Assembly: GCF_000002865.3 (NCBI RefSeq)
Contig: NW_001865054.1
Span: 753,450-817,449 of the forward strand
Reading direction: 5' to 3'
Length of the DNA: 64,000 bases
From: Monosiga brevicollis MX1
Lineage: Eukaryota > Opisthokonta > Choanoflagellata > Craspedida > Salpingoecidae
Both the position numbers and the translations under genes were made by a program. Shown here piece after piece: positions 30,294-42,219 of this stretch. The notes below the pieces were generated by a model. The model saw nothing but the letters and a program-made list of their open reading frames with translations. It was not told where the DNA came from and searched no databases. The number at the start of each line of letters is the position of its first letter. Within the stretch, counting starts at the first letter, position 1.

Positions 30294-33200
30294 GTGCTTA
30301 CAGCTGTCTCGACTGTGACGACCAGCGTCATGATGCAGACCCTGCGTGACCGCTTGTCACGAACCCGCCGCTCAGACCAGCGCAAGTCGGTGGGTTCCGT
30401 CAGCATCACAAGCTTTTCGGCGTCGGAGCTCCAGCTCTTTGAAGCCTTGCAAGTGGATCTAGCCGATTGGATCAACCGTAAGAGAGCGAGTAGCTACCTG
30501 TGCCTCACCGTGATAGCGCACTGCCGCGCGCTAGACCCCGATCAGCCCTCACCACACCCGCCGCCCTGCCACGCCACGCCGAATCATTCACTGTTGCAGG
30601 ACACCTGGTTGTAACCTTGCGTTCTCGAGACCTGTTTGAACAACTTCGTGCGTGCCTCGTTTGCCTGCAGACGCATGTGCCTGCCTCTCTTTGCAGCGAG
30701 TGCATTCACCTTCTCATTTGTGCAATTCTGAACATGCTCCGGGACAACAGAGACGGGCGTCATCTTGATTCGCTTGGCCCGCATAGTGGACACGGAGCAG
30801 ACCAGATTCTGCCAGGAACAGGGTCGACCCTGGAAAGCCTCACGACTGAAATGCAACTCCAAGGCAACCAAGGACAGCTTTTTTGCCCGAGATAACGTCC
30901 TCGGCTTTTTGGCGTATGCCAGCAAGTTTATGGACAAGCAGCAGCTCTTCGACTGTGAAGATCTTCTGGGACGGCAGAACAAGGAAGCCGTCTTCAACTG
31001 GTAAGGGCCTGCTCTAGCCAGCGGGCAAGCAACCAATAGCGCCTTGGCGCCAACCTCCATCCTCACGGCCATCGTGGGCGCTAGCATCCACATGTTGTTG
31101 CGCAACCAGCAGGGCATGTTGCCGACCCGACTCCTGGAGGTGGAGGCAGCCGCCAATGGTTTGAGTGACACGCCCCTGACGGAGCTTGTGGCCGATGAAA
31201 CCATCATGCTCGCCGCGCTGCGCAGCGCCCTGGCCAACGCCCAGGGAGATCCTCAAGCCCTCCGCATCGAGCGCCCAGGTTGGGCCCGAGCCCAAGCATA
31301 TGCCGCGCCCTCTGCTGCCCAGCGTATCTCACCGGTGCCCCTGTCATCCTTGAACAGGATACTACGTGCTGCGGGACGGGGACAAAGCGGTCTGCTGCCA
31401 CTTGGTGGATGGCGTCGTCCTAGTCAAAACTGACAAACACCAATGGAAATCAGTTCTGCAGTATCTTGAAACTCCAGCTCAACACCGTCCCCACTTGATG
31501 GTGCGAATTCTGGCTGCTCGCATCGTCTCGACTGCTCTCCAACATGGGTTGACTCATTCATCATGTCAAAGCACGTCTACTCACGAAAAACACGGGCCAC
31601 ATGGACTGTATGGTGCAAACGCAGTCACAAAAGCGAACCTCGCTGCCGGCCAACCCATCGCCCCCAACCACGCCTGGTCGAGCGCCTCGCAAGTCCACCC
31701 ATACTGTGGCAAATTTCATTCATGCTTTCAATGACCTGGCCAAACAATCCTCGCAAGATCAGTTGCTGTCACGTGCTGGATCCCGCGAGCACCTCAACCC
31801 TTCCCCCCGCATCGTGGGACCTCCCGTGCCACCCAAGCCTCAATCACCAGCCCCTCCTTCCACGTGCGCGCCCGTGCCTCCACCGCGTGTGCGCAGTGAC
31901 AGCAAGCCACGTCCACGCCCCCAGAGCAGCGATGAGGAGGAGGAAGGAGACGAGGATGACATTCTTGACTTTGACCCCCTGGCTGAGTTTGATGGCCCAC
32001 ACGACGACTCTGATGTTGAGTATGGCCACTCGTCAGATCATGAACGAGCATCGCCGGTCATCCTCGCGCCCGTGGCCCAACAAGTGCCGATTGAAATGCC
32101 GACCATTGATCCGGCGGGTGCCTTGGCTGCAGCACGCCACGTTCCCAATCTTCGACCCGAGGAAATCGAGGCCCTGCATGACGTCGACACGGTACCACTC
32201 CCAGGCTCGCGCACAGGCTCGCAGCGCCTCGCAAGCAAGTCGCAACCAGCACAAGAAGAAGAGGAGGTGGCGGTAAAACCCGTGACCGCATCCGGCCCGA
32301 CAGAACAACACCTTGAGGTCATGCTCCATCACGCTGAGCCACCCAAGCCGACAGAAGGGGAAGCACCGAACTTTGCTTCCCCTGCGTGGAGCCGGCGGAC
32401 ATCAGACTGTGGCCTGTCCGATGGCGCCGATAGCGTGCCCGAGTCTCGCCGCAAGCTGTCGACTGGCTCCATCGCCGAGCTGGGCAAGTCCTTGCCCGTA
32501 CCCAAGAAGCTGCGGCAGGAAGCCATTCTTGAGGAGCAACACTCGGCAGCAACGACCACTCCACCAATCAAGGCCCGCATCCGCGCCCCAGCACCCGTGC
32601 CTCAGACTACTCCCACACCGAACCCTGCTGTGGCGCCTCACCCAGTCGAAAATAACCTTGCCTCTACTGCCGCCGCTTTGGCTCCCTTGGAGTCTGACCC
32701 CAGCAAAGCCATCCAAGACTATTATGGCCCAGACGCCACGCTTGAGGCGCCTAGCAAGCCGGCCAAGCCCCTCAAGCCGCGCCTTGTGGGCCGCAACAGT
32801 CCGGCCTCTCCGCGCCTGACGACCGCGCCCGTGGAGCGAACCGAACCCGTGAGCATGATGCATTCCACCGAGTCTTCCATGCCAGTTATCAACAGACCCA
32901 CACCTTGTCCACAGCCTGAACTCCAAACAGCGGCGCCCGCCGTCCACACCGAGGCTCTCCCTTCGAACGAGGCCCCATGCACCCGCACAGCACCGACACA
33001 GCTAAAATCCTCACAGGAAGTAAATGGCGCTGCCGAGTCCGTGGCCCCTACCCAGGCCCTTGAGGTGCCCAACGAGGTTGCACCCACGGCCGAGGAGTTG
33101 GTTACACAACTGACCCAAGAACGTGCTGCTCACGCTGACCAGCTGCGGGCTCTTCAGGATCAGCTCGCCCAGCTTCAAAACACGTGAGCAACCTCGGGCC

Positions 33201-34019
33201 GCTTTGTGATCCAGCGACGTGTGTGGGTACCCGCTAATTTCACTCACCACGTTGTTTCACCTTCTGGGGTGGGGGGCTTCTAGACGAGCAAGGGAGGCCG
33301 AAGAGGCTCGGGCACAGCGAGAGGCACAGCAGCGTCGCGAAGATGAGCTGGTCGACGTCAAAGAACGTAATCGTGCCACCATCGATTCCCTGGAGCATGA
33401 GCGGCAACGCCTGCTGACCCAGCTGCGCACGACCGAACAGAGCCTGGTCAGTCTGCCCGACAGCTGGTGACAGGCAGCGTGGTGCCCATGGTGATCGTTG
33501 CTTGATTAATGAAAATGGGTGTGAGCTTATTCATTCGACCTCTTAAATTGGTAGGAACAACTGCAGGGCGAGCGTTCGATCGAGTTTAAGACGCTTTCAA
33601 AGAACCACGAAGAAACCATGGCCACTGCGGTATGTGGACGTGCCATGACTGTTTTGCCCTCCGCCGCGGTTCCGCTATGCCCCTCAAACTCATTGACATT
33701 GGCGCTGCATATGTAGTTGGTTCGCGAGCAACAGCTCAAGGCCCAGCTTGCTGAGGCGCTGGCAAGTGTCGCGGCAGCCCAGGCTCATGCTGAGCAGTGC
33801 GAGATGGCTCTGGCCCTGGCAGAGCAACGCGTGAGCCAGGGCATGGCAGCACCATCGGACGGAACCACACGCCTCATGGTCCCAGGTTTTGGCCTGGTCC
33901 AGGTGGCTCTGCAAGTTGTGGCCCCTCTGGCCCCGGCAGCTACATCTTCCACCCAAGGAGTTGTGACGCCGGTGGGCTCTCGAGGGGAAGACGACGATAA
34001 TGGTGAAGTCGATTGTTGA
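30294..34019 (+). CDS. GAS2-like protein: CH domain, GAR-like domain, proline-rich region, coiled coil
   Basis: This protein likely links actin and microtubules. The CH domain is split over exons: FEALQVDLADWIN (about 30440-30478), then GVILIRLARIVD (about 30757) and FFARDNVLGFLAYASKFM...DCEDLL (30880-30970). FFARDN is the GAS2-type CH signature. A GAR-like unit follows (31360-31490: YYVLRDGDKAVCCHLV, then LVKTDKHQWKSVLQYLET), matching the second half of GAR. I do not see the usual zinc-binding cysteines before it. Next is a long Pro/Ala/Ser-rich segment (about 31610-33080) with an acidic patch (SDEEEEGDEDD). A coiled coil from four exons (33090-33850: LTQERAAHADQLRALQDQL onward) precedes the stop at 34019. 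The first in-frame ATG is at 30330, but the frame is open upstream to the acceptor at 30293, so an upstream exon is likely. Exon borders around 30480-30755 are not resolved. Confidence 0.75.
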
Positions 34020-34969
34020 AGCAAAGACCAAGAGAGGCCTTTGGTGTGCTTTGATGTGCTGCACATGTATGTGTGTATATATGTGCGTACGCGAATGTTG
34101 AGGGTGGTCTTTGTCCGTAATCAATGGGCCTGGATTGGCAGGCGCCGCCTTGTATAAAACAATCAATCCCTCAGACTGTGTTATCGTGACGTTGGACATG
34201 ACATTTTTGTTTCGCTTCATGTTGGCGGTGTTGGAGATGATAATATGATTGGCGAGCATGCCTTCTTGGTGCTCAGTGCCCAGTGGATGTATCGAAAGAT
34301 CATGCAATTGAACAGCAAAGCCTCTCATCGCGGATGTTGTCACCATGACAGCAGCATGACAGGGTCAGCCAAAAAGTACCTCCGCTGCGAGCTCAGTAAG
34401 CGATTGCAAGGACAAAAAAAAAAAAAAATTGGCCAAACGGAGAATGGCCGTCAAGGGGCAGCAAAACAACAACAGAACAAATCGAAGAACCGGTTCATTT
34501 ACACTTGGGAGAAGAGGTGAAAACAACGTGATCGCGCTCCATGTACCCCAGGATAAAGAGAGAAAGTCCGAGGATTGCCGCAAGAAACAACAAAAAAAAC
34601 GACAAGCCACGAAAAAAGACGCCCCAAACAAGCCTGGACCACCGAAGCAACGCACGATCAACACACAGGAAGAAAACTTTCGAAAACAAAAGGAGGACGT
34701 AAAAAACCAGCAGCGACCACAGAGACCGGCTCGGCCAGGCCGAGAAAAAGACGCTAGGTAAAGAAAAAAGAAAAGAAAAAGACAAACCATGAACACCTGG
34801 AAAGGAGCCTCGAGCGCCTCAAGATTTGACTCGAGCATCTCCACGGCCCACAGGAAAGCGTACGTCAAAAAGTACGTCGGCCACCAAGGGTAACGGGAGA
34901 GCATCACACCACAACTGCTTTATACAACGCACAAAGATATAGAGCTCAGCGCACGGCGCATGGGCTGCT
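34020..34969. other. Convergent intergenic region with an unproven small membrane-protein frame
   Basis: This region holds the 3' flanks of the GAS2-like gene (plus) and akirin (minus). A minus-strand frame from about 34898 reads MLSRYPWWPTYFLTYAFLWA and then VEMLESNLEALEAP. Further left on the same strand is a hydrophobic stretch ending YMERDHVVFTSSPKCK (stop at 34495). Together these faintly recall the small two-helix subunit of serine palmitoyltransferase, but the T-rich strand inflates Phe/Leu content and I found no convincing splice pair. I do not call a gene. Confidence 0.3.
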
Positions 34970-35672
34970 TTATGACATGTCTACAGCAATGACAAAAAAG
35001 CAAGGAGGAAGAGAAATGGTGCACACTCGCGTGAGTCAATCGATGCTCCCGCAGGTGGTAGCGAAAAAAAAAACCAAAAAAAAAAAAAAAAAAAACAAGA
35101 TAAGATGGACACGTACAGCTAAAAGTTGACTCCTCCATGCGCCGATGAATAAAGTCCTCGTTAAATTTGTGGAACTGATTAAATTGCTCTATCAGAGCCG
35201 TGAAGTAGGGGATGACTGGTGAGGCAAGCAGCGGAGACCCAACACCGCTGGACGAATTGACGCGGGAGAAGAACATTTTTGACGTGACGGACTGACCTTG
35301 CAGTTTTTCAGCCAGCAGGCTGTTATATTCCTGAGCGAGCTGCTCTTCACGATCCTTGACGGCCTTTTCAATCATGCTCTCAACTTGCTCAAGGGTGAGC
35401 ACGATGGGCGTGGGTTTTGGAACGGCCTTGGGTACGAGCCCAGCGGTGCTGTGTGAAGCGGCCGCGGAGGGGCTGCTCACGGGCGAGTGGGTGGAGGCAC
35501 GGTAGGCGCGGCGGCGTAACTCGAGGGGCAAGTATGACGAGGCGGGTTGGGCCTGTGAACGCGGTTTGAACAAGGGCTCTTGGGGGGTGAACGTGTCTTC
35601 TTCGCCATCTGAATCGGTGTCGAGGTCATCGCTTTGGCGACGCTTGACGGGACCACGCTGCGCGCAGGCCAT
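34970..35672 (-). CDS. AKIRIN: Akirin
   Basis: Akirin is a small nuclear protein that bridges transcription factors and chromatin remodellers and aids nuclear import of proteasomes. Three exons (35672-35297, 35188-35117, 34980-34970) join in phase to 152 residues. The N-terminus MACAQRGPVKRRQSDD has the conserved MAC start and a basic nuclear signal. A Pro/Ser-rich middle (FTPQEPLF) precedes the conserved C-terminal helix LTLEQVESMIEKAVKDREEQ. The second exon gives EQFNQFHKFNEDFIHRRMEE. The protein ends STFSYMS, equivalent to the SYVS ending of animal akirins. That ending is produced only when the last intron (35116-34981) is removed, leaving a coding exon end of just 11 bases. The match of this tail supports the splice. 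Confidence 0.93.
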
Positions 35673-37073
35673 CTTGCTGGTTGGCGAGGTGGTGGCATGA
35701 TAGCTCGCATCTAATCAAATCAAGCGGGGTGAGCCGTCATCACGTGAATGCAAGCACCTTGTTGACGCAGCTCCAGTGACCTGGTTCTTGTTTCTTTCCG
35801 ATGCCCTTGCTCATGAAAAAAAGTTTTTTTTTTTTTTTTCCGAAAATGACGAAGCACGCACCAGGTGGGGTGAAGTATCGGCAGCGCTTGGATTGCGCCG
35901 AGCCAAAGTGCACCGGGACAGGACTATCCGTGGGCTGAGAAACACTGGTAATGGTCATGGCCATGACGGCGGTTTTGTGACAAAGACAAACGCGTGCTCG
36001 TCTTCAAAGCAGTGACTGGTTGACCAACGCCACGACACCCGCGTGTCAACGCGAGGAGCAACCGTCGGTTCGACAACGCTCGCCCTCCTTCCAAGTGTGT
36101 GTGCTCGAGTGCGGTCCAAACAAATGCACTTCCAACAACGACTAATAGCCAGCGCCACCCACAGGAAGCACGCGGCGACGCCCCGAAGCAACAACGTCGG
36201 CTATCGTTCCTCGGCGGTAATGAATGCGCTCGCTCTCCAACGCGCAACGACAGGTACAAGCCAAAAAGGAAAATACGACAGTGAACGTGCCCTGCTTTGC
36301 TTGCTGTCACTTGAAGGGTGAGAGAGGGAGGGTGAAAGGGAGAGCGAGGCAGAGAGAGAAGGCGGCCAGCTGAACACACAAAGGGAAAACGAGAGGGCTA
36401 AGAGGGAGAAGAGAGAGAAGAGAGAATAGACAGAGAGACAGAGGGAGCACTGTCAACCATGAGGTGGTTCCCAATGTGACGGCTCAAGTCCGTATTACTC
36501 ATCAAACTGTACATATTGACACACTTTAGCATCGCCTCATGTTACATGTGCTATGTTTTCGTATGTGTATGAGTGTGATATATGGTACACTACAGCGTTG
36601 ACGAGGTGATGTCAGCTTGTTCCAGATCGTCGGCTAGCAACAAAGTGCGGGCCAAATCACACTTTAAAGCGTTGTAGCAACAGCAGCAAAGTCACCGAGT
36701 TTTTAGTGTATCTATCATCACACTTACGGAACCGAGGGTAACACCAGTGACGGGGATTGTCGCCGTGGCTCTTTTGGCCTCCGTCACACACACAGATGCG
36801 CAGTTCTCTCTCTCTCTCTCTCTCCCTCTCTCACTTGCTCTCTCGCGCCCTCTCGAAGACGCTTGGAACAGGTGGCTCGACCTCTGCTGCTGGTGACTCT
36901 GGGCCTGCTATCGCTGCTGATTTGAGGTAGGTGGCGTGTGAAGCAGTCTGTTCTGGGTTTTAAACCCGACATGCGTTCTGCGTTTTTGCCGACTGACGCT
37001 GGCGCTTCTGGCTGAATGCATAGAGCCGCCCCCTCGAGACCTTGCTCGGTTCACCCCTTGCCACAACGCAACC
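35673..37073. other. Divergent intergenic region akirin / YKT6
   Basis: This 1.4-kb region holds the promoters of akirin and YKT6. It includes a T15 run (35826-35840), a purine-rich GAGAGA stretch (36322-36450) and a CT array just upstream of YKT6 (36806-36848). Open frames here look like chance. Confidence 0.5.
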
Positions 37074-38223
37074 ATGAAGCTCTTTGACATCTCCATCTTT
37101 GACATGCGGGGCGACAAGCCCGTGATCTTGACCGAGGCTCGTGACCTCTCCTCGTTCAACTTTTTCCAGCGCTCCAGGTTTGAAGTTGCTGCGCGCGACC
37201 CCCTCGTGTGTTTCAGCACCCCGAATCGGAAACATAGCTCCGCCGCCGTCATCAGCAGCAGCGACCCTAGACCCTCGACGCGATGTGTGACTTCCTTTTG
37301 GCTCACGACCTCTTTGGCTGTTTCGTTGAAACCCTTTAGCGTCGAAGAGTACATGAATTTTTTCACCACCACCTTGGCTGAGCGCACCGATGAGGGTGTT
37401 CGCCAATCGGTCCAGGTATCGCTTGCGCCCATCGACCTGCGGGCGTCGACGACTGGTTGCAATGATCTTGATTCACAAGCGTTGCAAACCTCGTGCAGGA
37501 GAAGCAATACTTTTGCCACGTTCACAACCGCCAGGACAAGCTCTGCGGTGTTGTGATTGTGGATGAGGAATATCCGGCCCGCGTAGCCTTTAGCATCATC
37601 AGCAAAGCGCTTGAAGAGTTCAAGAGCAAGTATCCCGTTGCCAGCTGGACCAGCAATCCTCGGTACGATTCGGCCATCCCATCCCGTTGGCCCTCGACTC
37701 GATGACAGCCGATGCGGCCTGGTTTTGAAATGGCTCGCTGGTCCTCGCAACGTGACCAACACCACTGCAAACCATATTCGAATCAAGACACTCATCACCT
37801 CGAATGCTTGCGCAGGGACATGCCATTTCCGGAATTGGCCGAGATGCTGAAAAAGTACCAGGACCCGGCCCAGGCCGACTCGATGCTCAAGGTGCAGCAG
37901 GAGCTAGATGAGACCAAAGTTGTCCTGGTACGATTCAAGCAGCGTCCTCGGTGCAACCAAGTTGCACGCTCGTGGTTACATACGCCGGCCTTTGCATGCA
38001 GACGAGAGCGCCATGCTCTTGCTGCCGATCGACAAATGCTCACCCGACTGCTCGCTCCATGCAACAATGTTACGCGCAATGACAGCACAAGGCTATGGAA
38101 TCGGTTCTCAAACGCGATGAGCACCTGGATGACCTCGTCGCCAAGAGCGACCAGCTCTCGTCAACCAGCAAGGTGTTTTACAAAAAGGCCAAGGCAGCCA
38201 ACTCGTGCTGTGTGGTGGTGTAA
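37074..38223 (+). CDS. YKT6: R-SNARE YKT6 (longin domain, prenylated)
   Basis: YKT6 is a vesicle-fusion R-SNARE acting at the Golgi, endosomes and autophagosomes. Five exons (37074-37177, 37340-37415, 37499-37662, 37816-37927, 38086-38223) join in phase to 197 residues; the human protein has 198. The longin domain runs from MKLFDISIFDMRGD through FNFFQRSSVEEYMNFF and EKQYFCHVHNRQDKLCGVV. The SNARE motif covers MLKVQQELDETKVVL and HKAMESVLKRDEHLDDLVAK, with the zero-layer Arg in the second. The C-terminus ANSCCVVV keeps the Cys-Cys arrangement of YKT6: the last four residues CVVV form a CaaX box and the preceding Cys is the palmitoylation site. Human YKT6 ends CCAIM; the final Val here could alter prenyltransferase preference. 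Confidence 0.96.
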
Positions 38224-38686
38224 ACAGCCTCTGTAGGAGTCGTCAAGCACCAGTCTCAGATCGGCACTTGAAATGCGTGCTGGCTTGCCCGCCCTGCCTT
38301 CCTCCCTTTCCCTAATGGTTTTTCCCGCTTTTTTTTCTGTGGCGCCCGCGGCGCTCAATGCGTGTATTGTGTCTGCGTTCTCATCAAGTAGTTGAAGCGC
38401 TTTCATCTCTCGCCTGTACCCTTTCTTCTTTGCACTTTTTTCCCCCCTGCCTCTCCTTTTTCAGCCGTTCGGATTTCGTGGGAAAACGTCTCGGGGTTCA
38501 ACTCAAATTGGAAAGGGAAGAAGAAGAAGAATAATAAAAAAGAAACAAAAAAAAATAAAGGAAACAGGGTTGATTGTCATTTGAATCAACCAACCAACAA
38601 ACTAAAAGGCCGCCCTGATTGAGCTAGGTGATCAGGACGAAATATGAAGAAGGGCGTGTAACGGCAAAATTAGACAGAGGTTTGGT
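38224..38686. other. Convergent intergenic region YKT6 / polyol dehydrogenase
   Basis: This holds both 3' flanks. An A-rich stretch with AATAAA-like elements occurs at 38520-38565 (plus strand, AATAAAAAAG and AAATAAAGG), plausibly the YKT6 polyadenylation signal. No gene is seen. Confidence 0.5.
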
Positions 38687-40030
38687 TCACTCCGACTTGA
38701 CGTGAATGACCGACTTGATGGTATGGTCATCGGGCTTGACCATGTAGTCAAAGGCCTTGACAGAGTCATCAAAGTTGAAGTGATCGGTAATGATCGAGTC
38801 GAGGGGAATCTTGCCGCTACCCAGGAGAGCAATGGCCTGCGGGTAAACGTTGGCGTAGCGGAAGACACCTTGCACGCTCAGTTCCTTCACTTGCATGTCC
38901 CCGACGTCGAGCACTGGGTTGGTGGGAGGGCAGCCAATGAGCATGATGCGAGCACCATTGGCGGCATATTTGGTCGTGAGCTGGGCTGATTTGTGGTTGC
39001 CAGCACACTCAAAGATGACGTCGGCACCGCGGCCGTTGGTTGCCTCCAGGATGGCTTGTACGGGATCCACAGCACCAATGTGAACGCCAGTCACGCAGCC
39101 AGGCACAAGGCTCTCGGCTACCTGGCACTTGCGAGGATTGAGATCAATGACGTAAACATGCGAGGCGCCCGAGGCAAGGGCGGCCATGGTGGTGAGCATG
39201 CCAATGGGGCCAGCGCCGCTGACGACGGCCACGTCCCCAGGCCGGATGTGGGCCTTGGTGCACGAGTGCACACCGACGGCGAGGGGCTCCACCATGGCAC
39301 CCCAGTCCAGGCTGACGTTGTCGGGGAGCTTGAAGGTGAAGGCCCCGGGATGAACGACCGAGGCGCGGAGGCAACCGTGGCCAGCGCCCCAGGAAGGGTC
39401 GTTTGTAAGGTTGGTGGCGTATGCCGGGGGTGGGGTGGCCCAGAAGCGCAGGCCACGGCAGAGATTGTACTGGCCGCGCAAGACGCTGGGGCTGTTGGGC
39501 AGGGGGACGCCAGGCTCCATGCAGACGCGGTCGCCGACCTTGAGGTGGGTCACATTCTCGCCGACCTGCGTCACGAGGCCTGAAGCCTCGTGGCCGAGGA
39601 TCATGGGCTGCTTCAACTGAAAGGGCCCGAGGTCACCATGCTATGTTTTGATATGCCCGGGGGCAAGGAAGAGGCTGGATGAGTGGGGAGATGGCTCGTG
39701 GAGACGACAAGCACAGCCCAGATGGGGGGGGGGGGATAAATCGATTCGTGTTGCTGTGCAGATCTGGTGACGGTGCTCTGGGAATGTGCGGGTGTTGGAC
39801 GAGGAACCAACCTCATAGTAATGGACATCCGAGCCGCAGATGCCGACGCTGTGAATGTCGATGCGAACGTCATCGGCCGTGAAGGGCTCGTCGACATCAA
39901 TGTCTCGGAGACGAAGGACGTTCTTCTCCTCAAGCACCACAGCCCGAGTCATTTCGGTGCGCACCTGGGAGCCACGCTGGGCGGCCACTGCCAGTGCACG
40001 GCGGGATGATTGCAGCAATGCAGACATCAT
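38687..40030 (-). CDS. Zinc-dependent polyol dehydrogenase (sorbitol/xylitol dehydrogenase type)
   Basis: This enzyme oxidises a polyol to a ketose with NAD+, as sorbitol dehydrogenase does. Two exons (40030-39812 and 39640-38687) join in phase to 390 residues. The catalytic-zinc ligands are visible in [11 protein letters not shown] (Cys), GHEASG (His-Glu) and [11 protein letters not shown]. The nucleotide-binding motif is [11 protein letters not shown], followed by VIDLNPRKC, whose Asp suggests NAD+ preference. [20 protein letters not shown] aligns well with animal SORD. An N-terminal extension of about 25 residues ([20 protein letters not shown]...) precedes [14 protein letters not shown]. 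It is basic and Ser/Ala-rich and could be a mitochondrial presequence, or translation could start at the later Met. Substrate is not decided by sequence. A GA array lies about 90 bp upstream of the start. Confidence 0.88.
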
Positions 40031-40114
40031 CTTGGCGGATGAGACCGACGAGCAAGCCAAGCCAAGCCAAGCAGATCCGACCAAAGGGCCAGTTGGAAAT
40101 GCGACCCGACGCTG

Positions 40115-42219
<2,105 letters not shown>

